Shown: piece by piece, positions 1-9,452 of the stretch
How positions within the stretch are numbered: the first letter of the stretch is position 1
Layout: every line of letters begins with the position of its first letter
NCBI GenBank assembly: GCA_963204745.1
Contig: CAUJHF010000069.1
Span: forward strand, 1-45,429
DNA from: Pseudomonadota bacterium
GTDB taxonomy: Bacteria > Pseudomonadota > Gammaproteobacteria > Steroidobacterales > GCA-2729495
Direction: 5' to 3'
DNA: 45,429 nt
Translations under genes and position numbers: made by a program
Notes under the pieces: model-generated
What the model was told of the DNA's origin: nothing
What the model saw: the letters and a program-made list of their open reading frames with translations, nothing else
Databases searched by the model: none

Positions 1-1499
1 GCCATGTAGTTGAGCAGGACAGTTTCGACCAGCAGATTGACGTTGTTGGCCGCGGGTGTCGCTGCTGTTTCCACCGAGGCATCGCTGCGGAAGTAGCCGA
101 GCTGTTGATGCCGGGCCTGCTGTTCAGGTGTGCCACCCAGAAGTGTCGCCCGACCACCGGGGTTGTAGACCAGAAAGAAGGAGGCAGCGGTGGTCTGGTT
201 GTCGCTGGTCCACTCGCCCTTGCCGCGGCCGTTTGCCGTGTTGTCGATGCTGCCGTCGCTGGAGAGCGAACCATCGCTGTACACATAGATCATGAGCGGC
301 ACACCGACGCGGGCTGCGTATTCCAGGCAGGCACCCATGCAGCGCCCGGCGCGGAAGTCTTTCACTTCGCCTTCGGCGCGGCGGCCACCGTGATAGTCGT
401 AGCCGCCCATCGTGACGCATCCGGCGCCGGCAAAGCCGTTGACCACCAGTTTCATCACCGAGGCAGTCTTCCTGAACTCGTCGTCGCTGTCGTATTCGTT
501 CTGCGTGAAGATGCCGCTGCCGCCGACGATCAGCGGGTCGATGGAGGGGTTGAGGCTGGAAGGGTTGCCGAAGCGGTCGGCAATATCAGCCGATTTGACG
601 TAGCCGCAACTCACCAGATCCTTGATGACTGCATCGCGCGTGACTGCGGGATTGCCGGGATCCGGCATATTGAGTCCGGTGCTGACCCGCTGCAGCTTCA
701 TCGCACTGATGCGCTGAATGGATTCGAGTACCGCGACGGCATCCGCCTGGCCGAGCAGGCCGACGAGCTGTCCGGTATCGACGAGGCCGGTGACATCGCT
801 GGGCCGGTCGATCTTGGTCGGACGGTCTGCGGCGTTGACCATGGCCATGGGCGCCACCGAGTTGCCGCCTGAATCGCTGTTGCGTGAGCCCACCAGCTTC
901 AGCAGTGAACCGTCCGCGCCGATGCGCGCAATGCCATACAGCGGGTTGTGCGGGTTGTTGCCGGTGTCGTTTTCCGAGCGTGCCGGGATGACCGCACCGT
1001 TGATGCCTGCCGCAGTTCCGGCACTCATGCTCCCCTGCATGCCGCGCAGAAAGGCGCTGTCGCTGTGAAAGGCGAGGCCCATGCTCTGGTCAACATGGTC
1101 CTGCTGCGTGATCGGGTTGATCACCGGCGGAATCATGTCGCCGGGCAGACCGAGCTTGCTGTAGCCCGCGCTGGAGAGAAAGTCGAGCTGTCCGCCGGCA
1201 CCACCCACCAGCACGTTCGAGCCGGCCATATTCGCGCCGCCGGCCAGATCGAAACAGATGAAGGGAATCTTGCCCGCGCCCTGCACCGCGATCCCGCAGG
1301 AGGCCTTGAGCGATTCGAGATCCGGTGCGAGCGCGGCATAGGCAGCGCGCGGATTCGCAAACAGGCTGAGCACACCGCCGCCGAGTACCGTAGCGGTGCC
1401 TGCCAAGAAGCCCTGTGCGATCAGCTGCCGGCGCGTAATGGGTCGCGCGTGATCCGGATGCCGCTGGGGTGCGAAGTAATTCCTGCTTTTTCGTGACAT
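1..1499 (-). CDS. Tat-exported protein, DUF1501/DUF1552-like (C-terminus missing)
   Basis: The frame opens at ATG 1499 and stays open to the window edge, giving 499 visible codons, so the stop lies outside. The N-terminus has a twin-arginine motif (ITRRQLIAQGF, about residue 22) before a hydrophobic stretch ending near FANPRAAYA, so export of a folded protein by Tat is predicted. The rest is Gly/Ala-rich, with segments such as FICFDLAGGANMAG and a Tyr/Asp/Gly-rich stretch. I do not recognise the family with certainty. Tat-exported DUF1501/DUF1552 proteins commonly sit beside DUF1588-type cytochromes, and this gene follows one (4008-5210) and a LamG di-haem lipoprotein (1533-3992) on the same strand, with a 33-bp gap. 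The DUF1501-like label therefore rests mainly on Tat signal plus context. Real gene: near certain; function: unknown. Confidence 0.75.
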   Translation of the reverse strand, partial: MSRKSRNYFAPQRHPDHARPITRRQLIAQGFLAGTATVLGGGVLSLFANPRAAYAALAPDLESLKASCGIAVQGAGKIPFICFDLAGGANMAGSNVLVGGAGGQLDFLSSAGYSKLGLPGDMIPPVINPITQQDHVDQSMGLAFHSDSAFLRGMQGSMSAGTAAGINGAVIPARSENDTGNNPHNPLYGIARIGADGSLLKLVGSRNSDSGGNSVAPMAMVNAADRPTKIDRPSDVTGLVDTGQLVGLLGQADAVAVLESIQRISAMKLQRVSTGLNMPDPGNPAVTRDAVIKDLVSCGYVKSADIADRFGNPSSLNPSIDPLIVGGSGIFTQNEYDSDDEFRKTASVMKLVVNGFAGAGCVTMGGYDYHGGRRAEGEVKDFRAGRCMGACLEYAARVGVPLMIYVYSDGSLSSDGSIDNTANGRGKGEWTSDNQTTAASFFLVYNPGGRATLLGGTPEQQARHQQLGYFRSDASVETAATPAANNVNLLVETVLLNYM

Positions 1500-1532
1500 A
1501 CCTTTGCCTCGGTCGGCTCTGCTTCGGTGCGA

Positions 1533-3992
1533 CTACTGCACCAGGGTTACGGCACTGCCTACAGCCGCGGCACATGCTGACTTGACCACCGTGGCAGTCC
1601 GGTCGGCGGCGCAGCTGCCGCCGCAACTGGCCAGCGTGGTGGTCAGGTTGTCGAGTTCCAGGCGTACATTCGCCTCGTCAGGCTGGCTGAGCAGCCCGGT
1701 GCCCATCGACCGGCGGAGCAGCGGGACGAAGACCAGATCGCGTTCGCCGGCCGTGTCGAAAGCCTGGTTGGCAGGGGCACTGAAGTTGAAGCCGGGGAAT
1801 ATCGAAGCACGCAGGCTCGTGTCATTGACCAGCGCATTGCAGTACTCAATGGCCAGCTGCGCGATTCCAACCTGATGTGAGGCGAGTACGGCCGAGACAT
1901 CGTCGATCGCCGGCAACTGCTGGCGGACCAGTGCGTAGGTTGCCCTGACCGCCGGCGTGGTCGGTGCGACGCCGGTGATCGTCGCCATGCTGGCGTTGAT
2001 CTCGTCAAACGTTTTCACACCGATGTCGGGCTGTGGCTCACCGTCTGCAGGTGGCGGCGGCGTGAGCGGCGCAGGTTCAACGCGCACATTGCTGTTGCCG
2101 CCGAGTTCGGCAAAGCTCAGGAAGAACTCGTCCGCATCCGGACCTTTCTCCAGCGGCACTACCGTGCCGAGGCTGGACAGGACCTGACCGGTGTCTGCCG
2201 TGTACCCGTTGGCGATGCTGACCGACTCGTTCATGTTGCCCCAGGCCTGACTGACAGGTACCTCGACGCCGTTGGCGCCGATCAGCAGGCCGCGGACCGG
2301 GATGCTGCCGGATGGCTGCCAGTCGGCATTGAGGTTGATGAAGGTCGGTCGGTAGAACAGATAGCTGTAGCTGTCGAACTGGCTGACCTCGAACATGATG
2401 TAGCTGCCAGCTGCACCGACCTGCGTGCTGACATTGAAGAGCAGGTAGAAGCGCTCGCCCACACCGGCATCGAAGTTTTGCTGTACCTGGGTAGCGGCAA
2501 GCGCACGGTTATGGATTGCCGCGAGGCGCAGCACACCGTGCCATTGCCGGTCTCCGGACGGCTCATTGCCAAGTACCAGCGCAAAGGTATCGTCCCAGTC
2601 GCCGAGTGTGCCGCCTGCGACCGGGTCTGCGTCCTGCGTGTCGACGCCGTTCACGTACACATGCCGGCCGTTGACCGGGTCGAAGGTCAGTACGACGTGC
2701 TGCAGGGTGGCCTGCGCGTCTTCATCGGCAGCGGCGGTCTGCAGGATCGGTGCGCCGTTTGCGTCGGTGGTGCTGCTGCGATGGAGAAAGTCGTAGCTGT
2801 AGAGCGTCTGTCCCAGCGTGAAGTTGCGCAGCGTGGGACCTGCCGAGTAGCTGACGATTCGCGTGTCTTCCTGGTTGACGTTGGCAGGTGCTACCCAGGC
2901 TTCAACGCTGTATTGCCCGGTCGCGGTGATCAGGTCGCGGAGTTTGCGGCTGGCAGTTGTCGAGCCCTGTGCCTTGCCGCTGTGTATGTCGATGCCCCAG
3001 CCGCCGACCCAGCGGATGTCGCCCGACAGGCTGAGGTTGATCGCCGGCTGCACGCCGCTCGTGTCATAGGCCGTGCTGCCGCTGGCTTCCTTGAATTCCC
3101 AGAGCGCGATCTGGCTGCCTTCGTAACGGCTGCCGCCGCTGGCCACCGTACCCTGGTACATGGTCAGCGCCGTGCTGATCACCAGCGACGGATCGACTTC
3201 GGTCAGCGGAATCTGCTGCGCCCAGACGCGGATCGCATTTTCCATCGTCGTGGCATTTGCCGCACAGTCGTTCCAGCAGTTGTGGAACTCGTCGCGCAGA
3301 CGCAGTACGAGCCGTGACTGGTCCGGATCGTCCAGATCGATCTTGGTCTTCACCGCCAGATAGGCGCTTTCCACGTCTTCGTCGGCGAAGAAGGGTGACT
3401 GGCGCGTGGCAGCAGACGAGTCGTGACAGCCGGCACAGTACTGTCGGGTGAGCGGCCAGACATTGGCGGCGTAGCCCGCCGAATCAGCCGGAAAATTGCG
3501 GCTCTGTCCGACCTCATTATCGGGCGGCGCGACCAGTTGTATTTGCCGCGAACCACCGGTGCCGCTGCCATCCAGCCAGGTTTCCACCCAGGCCTGCATG
3601 GTCGTGGCGCAGGCCTGCACCGCACCCTGGTTGCTGCCCAGCCAGCAGTTATGCCCACTGGCCATCTTCTGCACGATCAGCGAGCTGCCCGGATCGTTGC
3701 GGTTGATGAGTGGATCGGCCGCTTCCCAGGCGAGGTTGACATCGTCGTCGCGGGCGAAGAGCGGATTCTGCGTGACGCCATGGCAGCCGGCGCAACGCGC
3801 CACACCGCCGTTGCGGACGTTCGCCCACAGCGAGTTCTGGAAATGGAGGATGTCTGCAGTCTGTGCGGCCGGACCGGAGTAGGTGACCGGCGGTGGCAAA
3901 CTGCCTGGCGCCTTCTGCTGTGTGCTGGAGCCGCCGCCGCAGCCGGTAAGCAGCATCGCGAGCAGTACAGCGAGGATCAGTTTCATGTTCAC
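1533..3992 (-). CDS. Di-haem c lipoprotein with LamG/concanavalin domain
   Basis: An 819-aa protein with a lipoprotein signal (lipobox LLTGC, Cys18), so it should be anchored on the periplasmic side of a membrane. Two CxxCH haem c motifs, CAGCH at residues 67-71 and 186-190, lie in two related segments, each followed by an HNCW motif and a Trp-rich stretch. This looks like a duplicated cytochrome c-like module. Residues about 290-510 resemble a LamG-like jelly roll (IALWEF start, YSVEAWV, HVVLTFD, HVYVNGV), usually for carbohydrate or protein binding. The C-terminal 300 residues are unassigned. The start is GTG 3992, with a GGGGAA ribosome site 7 nt upstream; ATG 3986 is an alternative. It lies 15 bp after the mono-haem gene and 33 bp before the Tat protein, a likely three-gene operon. 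Substrate unknown. Confidence 0.85.
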   Translation of the reverse strand: MNMKLILAVLLAMLLTGCGGGSSTQQKAPGSLPPPVTYSGPAAQTADILHFQNSLWANVRNGGVARCAGCHGVTQNPLFARDDDVNLAWEAADPLINRNDPGSSLIVQKMASGHNCWLGSNQGAVQACATTMQAWVETWLDGSGTGGSRQIQLVAPPDNEVGQSRNFPADSAGYAANVWPLTRQYCAGCHDSSAATRQSPFFADEDVESAYLAVKTKIDLDDPDQSRLVLRLRDEFHNCWNDCAANATTMENAIRVWAQQIPLTEVDPSLVISTALTMYQGTVASGGSRYEGSQIALWEFKEASGSTAYDTSGVQPAINLSLSGDIRWVGGWGIDIHSGKAQGSTTASRKLRDLITATGQYSVEAWVAPANVNQEDTRIVSYSAGPTLRNFTLGQTLYSYDFLHRSSTTDANGAPILQTAAADEDAQATLQHVVLTFDPVNGRHVYVNGVDTQDADPVAGGTLGDWDDTFALVLGNEPSGDRQWHGVLRLAAIHNRALAATQVQQNFDAGVGERFYLLFNVSTQVGAAGSYIMFEVSQFDSYSYLFYRPTFINLNADWQPSGSIPVRGLLIGANGVEVPVSQAWGNMNESVSIANGYTADTGQVLSSLGTVVPLEKGPDADEFFLSFAELGGNSNVRVEPAPLTPPPPADGEPQPDIGVKTFDEINASMATITGVAPTTPAVRATYALVRQQLPAIDDVSAVLASHQVGIAQLAIEYCNALVNDTSLRASIFPGFNFSAPANQAFDTAGERDLVFVPLLRRSMGTGLLSQPDEANVRLELDNLTTTLASCGGSCAADRTATVVKSACAAAVGSAVTLVQ

Positions 3993-4007
3993 CAGTGAGT
4001 TCCCCGC

Positions 4008-5210
4008 TTAATTGCCCATGCAGTAGGTGGCCGATTCGGCGAACACCTGCTTCAGGTGGTAACCACCCGCACGGAAGGAAGTGACCATCGAATCGATCTG
4101 GCTACGGTCAGTGCCGTCCACCGGCGACCTGAGACAGACATTGCGGAATACTTTCTCCACCTGGCAGCGCGCGAAGGCGGTGCTGTTGGCGAGTTCCTCG
4201 CCCATGGTCCTTGCGCCTGCGCCGCTGCCGCTGCGGTTGGGATCCCAGCCGAGCACCCTGTTCTGTCCGTGGCGCCAGTAGTTTGCCCATTCGTCGTTCG
4301 GCGTCCGGTACCCGTATCGGAAAGTCGTATCGTTGTTGTAGTACTTGGGTTGCACCTGGCCGGGCGTGTAGACCATCCGGCCCTGTTCGGCGTCGAAGTT
4401 GTAGTAGGCGAATGCCTGTGTCATCGGATCCATGCCGATGTGGCAGCCGATGCAGTTGTTGAGAAAGATCCGGCTGTCGCCGCCGGGACTCCGCGATACG
4501 TCCTGGCGGATCCGGTCGGGAATGCCGCTGGTGTCGAGTACCTGTTCCATGTCGCGGCACAGGTGGTTGAGCATCGTGAAGCGGAACATGGCGCGATTGG
4601 TGCCGGCCTCGAAGAAGGCAGCAGCTGCGGCACGTGTGGTCAGGATTCCGGCGGCGGCTGAATCCGGCAGGCCGCTCACGGCAGTCTGGGTCGTGGCGAT
4701 CAGGCGCTGCTTCAGATCGACGTTCTGGTCTTCAAGCGCCTGGTAATGGTCGTTGTTGGCCGGCGAGTAGGCCGGTATGCCGGAACCTGAACCGATGTAG
4801 ACGAGGTTTGCCGAGAGCAGGGTATTGAAGGGCACATCGTCGCGCACCATGCCGATCACGGTGGCCGTGTAATCGTTCAGCGGCACGAAAACGCTCTGTT
4901 CCTCATTGGTCCAGGGCGCAACGAAATTCTTGAGCGTTACGTTGTAGAAGGCACTGTTATCCATTGCCAGCTGTGCGGCAGCGATGGCATTGCCACCGGC
5001 GATATCGGCCCGCATGTCTTCCAGCACGGTAGAGTCGGGCGGCACGCCCGTGAGCCGCTCGTGCATGCGCCAGGCCTGCTCGCGCGGCCCCGCCATGGCC
5101 GCCTGGCTCAGGGCTGCCAGCGCTGCAATTGCAGTCAGCCGGCTTAACAGCCGCAGAGATTCAGGCTTCGACGTGACGGCGCTGTGCCGTCCTCGCTGCG
5201 TAGTAACCAC
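4008..5210 (-). CDS. Exported mono-haem c protein, DUF1588-like
   Basis: A 400-aa exported protein. A hydrophobic signal segment lies near residues 20-40, ending ALSQAAMAG. One CxxCH site (CIGCH, Cys253/Cys256/His257) is followed by IGMDP and a FAYYNFD segment. That pattern, with the preceding GILTTRAAAAAFFE region, recalls the DUF1588 part of planctomycete-type PSD1 cytochromes, where CxxCH is followed by a DP and an FD motif. The DUF1592 and other partner domains are not evident, so this would be a small stand-alone relative. The start is read as GTG 5210. It is first in a minus-strand operon with the LamG di-haem lipoprotein and the Tat protein, and is divergent from the HzsA-like gene. 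Haem attachment is seen from the motif; family is an inference. Confidence 0.8.
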   Translation of the reverse strand: MVTTQRGRHSAVTSKPESLRLLSRLTAIAALAALSQAAMAGPREQAWRMHERLTGVPPDSTVLEDMRADIAGGNAIAAAQLAMDNSAFYNVTLKNFVAPWTNEEQSVFVPLNDYTATVIGMVRDDVPFNTLLSANLVYIGSGSGIPAYSPANNDHYQALEDQNVDLKQRLIATTQTAVSGLPDSAAAGILTTRAAAAAFFEAGTNRAMFRFTMLNHLCRDMEQVLDTSGIPDRIRQDVSRSPGGDSRIFLNNCIGCHIGMDPMTQAFAYYNFDAEQGRMVYTPGQVQPKYYNNDTTFRYGYRTPNDEWANYWRHGQNRVLGWDPNRSGSGAGARTMGEELANSTAFARCQVEKVFRNVCLRSPVDGTDRSQIDSMVTSFRAGGYHLKQVFAESATYCMGN

Positions 5211-5403
5211 CTTGTGCCCATCCCGGTAACGCGGCGCATTGCACGCCCTTCCGCATTTATCGTTATCGGCGGCCCGGTCTTCTGTGACCGCCTTAACAGT
5301 TCATTCAATTCGCTTTGCATTAGGTTAGCTGGCAGGCGATTGGGCGCTGCGCATCAGGTCAGATGCACACACGGCCTTTGGGCGGGCTGTGACAGGGATG
5401 GTG

Positions 5404-8046
5404 ATGGTTTCAGGGACGCGAAATATTCCATTGAGCGGACGGAGTTTGTCCGTCCGCAGTTTCTTGCTGTGGATTGCTGTGGCCTCTGGTATCGCTGCCT
5501 GCGGCGGCGGTGGAGTCGGTGGGGAACAGAATCCGGACCCGGTGGTGGTCGATGTGCCGATCGCGTACGTCAAGCGTCCGCTGCCGGTCAACGCCCAGGG
5601 TGCGTTGCAGGGCTCCGATCTGCGCGAACTGCGCCGCTTCGATATCGGTGCCGATCTCTATGTGCGCGAGCGCGCGGCAGTTACGGCTGTTGAACGCAAT
5701 ATTACCGAACGCATAACGCAGGGAAGCGGGCTATATGACATCCGCGATCCTGAGGTGTCCTGGGACGGTGCGACGCTCGTCTTTGCGATGCGCGGTCCTT
5801 TCGTGACGGGTGCTGACGAAGAAGATCAGCCGACATGGAACATCTGGGAGTACAACTTCGCCGGCGATACCCTGCGTCGGGTGATCAGTTCGGATCTGAA
5901 TGCGGAAACCGGGCACGATATCGCGCCAGCATATCTGCCCGATGGTCGCATCGTCTTCTCCTCTACGCGGCAGCGGCAATCGAAAGCGGTGCTGATCGAT
6001 GAAGGCAAGCAGCAGTTTGATGCGCAGGATGAAGACCGCAATGAGCCGGCCTTCGTACTGCATGTCATGAATGCCGATGGCAGCGACATCCACCAGATTT
6101 CCTTCAATCAGAGCCACGATCTGGACCCCTCGGTGCTTGCCAACGGGCAGATTCTGCTCAGCCGCTGGGACAATGCGGCCGCCAATAGCGAGATGAACCT
6201 GTATCGCATGAACCCTGATGGCACGGGCCTCGAACTGTTTTATGGCGCGCGCAGTCACGATACCGGCACCGATGGTGTGACTGTCCAGTTTTCGCAGCCG
6301 CGCGAGATGCCGGACGGGCGAATCCTCTCCGTCATCCGGCCTTTCCAGGTGGATGATGACGGTGGTGACCTGGTCAGCATCGACGCTGAAAACTTCGTGG
6401 AGAACCTGCAGCCCACAGCCCTCAATTCGGGCCTGCTGAGCGGGCCGGCGCAGACCCGCACCGTGGTCAACGATGTGCGCACCGATGACGGCATCTCGCC
6501 CGGCGGTGAATTTGGCGCGGCGTTTCCGCTGTGGGATGGCACCGGCCGGATATTCGCAGTCTGGAGCCCGTGCCGGCTGCTGGACGTCAACGACCGGATC
6601 GTGCCCTGCACCACGTCGGCGCTCGCTGCGCCGGGCGCGCGTTCAGCTTTCCCGCTGTATGGCGTGTGGATCTTCGATCCGGTTGCCGGAACCCAGTTGC
6701 CGGTCTTCTCGCCGACGGAAAACGTACTGGTCAGCGACATCGTGGCGGCGCAGCCGCGCGTGCTGCCCCCGGTGATTTTCGACCAGGCATCAACCGGTCA
6801 GCTTGATCCGGATCTCGTCGCGCAGGAGCAGGGTCTGGTCGATATCCGCAGCGTCTACGATTTTGACGGCACGGCTTCGGTAAACATCGGCGCGCTGGCC
6901 GATCCGGCACAAACCACCGCGGCCCAGCGGCAGGCGCGCTTTTTGCGCATCGAAAAGGCGGTGGCCCTGCCTGACCGTGAGGTGCGTGACTTCGACAACA
7001 GCGCCTTCGGCGTCAGCGCTGCCCAGGGCATGCGCGAGATTCTCGGTTATGCGCCGGTCGAACCCGACGGTTCGGTTGTGGTGCAGGTGCCTGCCAATGT
7101 ACCGATCGCGCTGTCGGTGCTGGATGCCGACGGGCGGCGCATTACGGCGCGACATCAGAACTGGCTGCAACTCCGTCCCGGTGAGGTACTGGCCTGCAAC
7201 GGCTGTCACTCGACCCAGAATGCCGTATCGCACGGGCGGCAGGGCGCTTTCGCCAGCGCATGGAGCGGTGCTGCGGCAGACGGTCAGCCCTTCCCGAACA
7301 CCAGCAGTGCATTCTTTGCCGACTTCGGCGAGACCATGGCGCAGGTCAAGAAGCGCATCAGCTGTGCGACCAGCTGTCAGCTGATCGCGCTGGACGAGGA
7401 CGTTGTCTACGACGATATCTGGACTGATCCTGTTGCGGCCGGCCGTCCCGCCGATACCGGCTTTGCCTACCGCTATACGGATCTCACAACGCCGATACCG
7501 ACCAGCGCTGACTGCCTCGACAACTGGGCGCCGCACTGCCGGATCACGATCAACTACGAAGCGCATGTACACCCCTTGTGGAGCAAGCTCCGTCAGACGC
7601 TGGCGGGAGACGGCGTCACGGTGCTCAGTGATGACACCTGCACGAACTGCCACGCGCCTGTCAGCACGCTCGGTGCCGTGCAGCTGCCGGCCGCCCAGCT
7701 TGATCTCTCGGATGGTCCGTCGGATATCAATGCAGACCACTTCAAGGCCTACCGCGAGCTGCTCTCCGCTGACAACGAGCAGGAACTCTCCGGCGGTGCG
7801 CTTGCCGACCGGCTGGTCCAGACCGGCGTCGATCCGGTCACGGGTGATCCGGTGTTCAGTCCGGTGCCGGTCAGCCCGTCGCTGTCCACTGCCGGGGCGC
7901 GCAATTCACCGCGCTTTTTCAACATCTTCGCCTCTGGCGGCACGCATGCGGGCCGGCTGTCGCCGGCAGAATTGCGGTTGATCTCCGAGTGGGTGGATAT
8001 CGGTGCGCAGTACTACAACGATCCGTTCCAGGCACCCCTGAACTAG
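5404..8046 (+). CDS. Di-haem lipoprotein with PD40/HzsA-like domains
   Basis: An 880-aa lipoprotein (lipobox GIAAC, Cys33). The first 450 residues carry repeats typical of TolB/PD40 beta-propellers (PDGRIVFSSTR, VMNADGSDIHQIS, ANGQILLSRWD, MNPDGTGLELF). The C-terminal third carries two CxxCH motifs, CNGCH near residue 598 and CTNCH near 746. This order of propeller, middle domain and haem c sites matches proteins annotated as hydrazine synthase alpha subunit-like. Beta/gamma subunits of hydrazine synthase are not in the window, so anammox chemistry is not implied. The start is chosen at ATG 5404, because AGGG lies 6 nt upstream; GTG 5389 and ATG 5398 are possible. It is divergent from the cytochrome genes and 17 bp upstream of the SH3/barrel gene, so it probably works in the same envelope redox system. 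Confidence 0.85.
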   Translation: MVSGTRNIPLSGRSLSVRSFLLWIAVASGIAACGGGGVGGEQNPDPVVVDVPIAYVKRPLPVNAQGALQGSDLRELRRFDIGADLYVRERAAVTAVERNITERITQGSGLYDIRDPEVSWDGATLVFAMRGPFVTGADEEDQPTWNIWEYNFAGDTLRRVISSDLNAETGHDIAPAYLPDGRIVFSSTRQRQSKAVLIDEGKQQFDAQDEDRNEPAFVLHVMNADGSDIHQISFNQSHDLDPSVLANGQILLSRWDNAAANSEMNLYRMNPDGTGLELFYGARSHDTGTDGVTVQFSQPREMPDGRILSVIRPFQVDDDGGDLVSIDAENFVENLQPTALNSGLLSGPAQTRTVVNDVRTDDGISPGGEFGAAFPLWDGTGRIFAVWSPCRLLDVNDRIVPCTTSALAAPGARSAFPLYGVWIFDPVAGTQLPVFSPTENVLVSDIVAAQPRVLPPVIFDQASTGQLDPDLVAQEQGLVDIRSVYDFDGTASVNIGALADPAQTTAAQRQARFLRIEKAVALPDREVRDFDNSAFGVSAAQGMREILGYAPVEPDGSVVVQVPANVPIALSVLDADGRRITARHQNWLQLRPGEVLACNGCHSTQNAVSHGRQGAFASAWSGAAADGQPFPNTSSAFFADFGETMAQVKKRISCATSCQLIALDEDVVYDDIWTDPVAAGRPADTGFAYRYTDLTTPIPTSADCLDNWAPHCRITINYEAHVHPLWSKLRQTLAGDGVTVLSDDTCTNCHAPVSTLGAVQLPAAQLDLSDGPSDINADHFKAYRELLSADNEQELSGGALADRLVQTGVDPVTGDPVFSPVPVSPSLSTAGARNSPRFFNIFASGGTHAGRLSPAELRLISEWVDIGAQYYNDPFQAPLN

Positions 8047-8063
8047 GCCCGCAGGAAACTCCG

Positions 8064-8804
8064 ATGCGCACAGTAGTCGTCATGGTGATGCTGGTTTTCT
8101 TGCCCTTCGTCACACCGGCTTATGCAAAAACGGCTCACTATGAGGCCGTGGTTGCCGAGCCGTTTCTCGAACTCCACACGGGGCCGGGGCGAGGTTTCCC
8201 GGTGTTTCATGTCGTTGACCGCGGTCAGCACATCGAAGTGCTGAAGCGACGCACCGACTGGTTCCAGGTGCGTACCGACCGGGGTGTCCGGGGCTGGGTG
8301 AAGCTGGCGGAGATGAGTGCCACGCTGGACACAGCCGGTTCGGCGACGAAGATCGATGACCCGGATGTCGATGACTACAAGGCCCGCCGCTGGGAAGCCG
8401 GCGTCGGGCTCGGCGATCTGGATGGTGCGAGCGTGATATCCGTTTACACCGGTTATCACCTGACCCGCAACCTGTCTGTGGAGGCCAGGGTGGGCGATGT
8501 GAGCGGGGATTTTTCAGATGGCTGGCTGGCGACGGTCGATATTGTCCATCAGCCGTTTCCAGCGTGGCGCATTTCGCCCTTCGCCTTGCTCGGTACGGGA
8601 ATCATCCGGATCAATCCGAAAGCTACCCTGGTGAGTACCGAGGACCGTTCTGACCAGGTGGGGCACGCAGGGCTCGGTGCGCGCATGTACGTGACGAAGC
8701 GCTTCATGTTTCGCGCCGAATACTCGAGCTACCTGACGTTTACCAGTCGTGACGACAACGAGGAACTTGACGAATGGAAAGCCGGATTCACTTTCTTCTT
8801 CTGA
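8064..8804 (+). CDS. SH3-domain / outer-membrane barrel-like exported protein
   Basis: A 246-aa protein with a Sec signal (about residues 1-20, cleavage after TPAYA). Residues about 25-85 form a bacterial SH3 domain: EPFLELHTGPGRGFPV, a hydrophobic VxRGQxIEVL stretch and a VRGWV end. The rest alternates in the manner of an 8-stranded barrel and ends in three phenylalanines (FTFFF), a typical last-strand signal for outer-membrane insertion. The start is ATG 8064 (CAGGAA upstream), which removes an upstream in-frame extension lying inside the previous gene. It overlaps the next gene by 31 bp, suggesting translational coupling. SH3 domains of this kind are thought to bind peptidoglycan or partner proteins. 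Role inferred: envelope scaffold for the redoxin/DUF4266/DUF3570 set. Confidence 0.8.
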   Translation: MRTVVVMVMLVFLPFVTPAYAKTAHYEAVVAEPFLELHTGPGRGFPVFHVVDRGQHIEVLKRRTDWFQVRTDRGVRGWVKLAEMSATLDTAGSATKIDDPDVDDYKARRWEAGVGLGDLDGASVISVYTGYHLTRNLSVEARVGDVSGDFSDGWLATVDIVHQPFPAWRISPFALLGTGIIRINPKATLVSTEDRSDQVGHAGLGARMYVTKRFMFRAEYSSYLTFTSRDDNEELDEWKAGFTFFF

Positions 8805-9451
8805 GGGCAGCCACACTGTCCGTGCTGCTGGTCGCCACGGCGGGCTGCTCATTGCTGGGACGGTCTGCTGAGCCTGCAGAAGATGCAAACGCATCTTCTC
8901 CGGTCATCGATCCGCGTATCGAGCGCCGCGAGGTGTCGCCGCCGAAGATCGACCGCGAAGACTTCGAGGTCACCGGCTACTACGGCATGTTGAGTGTGGA
9001 AGATTTCGGCACCAATCCGGTCGTCGGTGCGCGTCTTGCCTACCATATAACAGAGGGCCTGTTTGCCGAGGCAACCCTGGCGCAGACCGGCGATGTGGAC
9101 CGGACGAGTGCCGAGATCCTCGGTAACTACGACCTGTCCTTTGGCAGCGATCGCAAATACAAGTACTACGACCTGTCGCTGGGCTATAACCTGCTGCCGG
9201 GCGAGGTGTTCATCGGACGGAACCGCGCCTTCAATTCAGCGTTCTATGTGCTGGCTGGCGCCGGCAATACCACCTTCCACGATGAAGACATGTTTACGCT
9301 GAGCTTCGGCGGCGGATACCGGATCCTGCTGACCGATGCCATCGGTCTGCACTTCGATGTGCGTGATCACCTGTTTGATGATGACATCAGCGGTGAGGAC
9401 AAGACCACGCACAACATCGAGTTTACGCTCGGTCTGAGCTGGTTCTTCTGA
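8774..9451 (+). CDS. Outer-membrane beta-barrel lipoprotein
   Basis: A 225-aa protein with a lipoprotein signal (lipobox VATAGC, Cys25). After a 50-residue acidic linker comes a run of amphipathic strands and a C-terminal Phe (GLSWFF), as in small outer-membrane barrels of the TIGR04565-like group. The gene begins inside the end of the SH3/barrel gene in a different frame (31-bp overlap) and ends 1 bp before the redoxin gene. Both neighbours are barrel-like, so the two may have arisen from one module; I see no close sequence identity between them. Function unknown beyond outer-membrane location. Confidence 0.8.
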   Translation: MESRIHFLLLRAATLSVLLVATAGCSLLGRSAEPAEDANASSPVIDPRIERREVSPPKIDREDFEVTGYYGMLSVEDFGTNPVVGARLAYHITEGLFAEATLAQTGDVDRTSAEILGNYDLSFGSDRKYKYYDLSLGYNLLPGEVFIGRNRAFNSAFYVLAGAGNTTFHDEDMFTLSFGGGYRILLTDAIGLHFDVRDHLFDDDISGEDKTTHNIEFTLGLSWFF

Positions 9452-9452
9452 G

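Noticed and set aside
1..8046. Anammox hydrazine synthase locus
   Set aside because: The HzsA-like protein lacks beta/gamma partners and other anammox genes here; only the domain type is shared.
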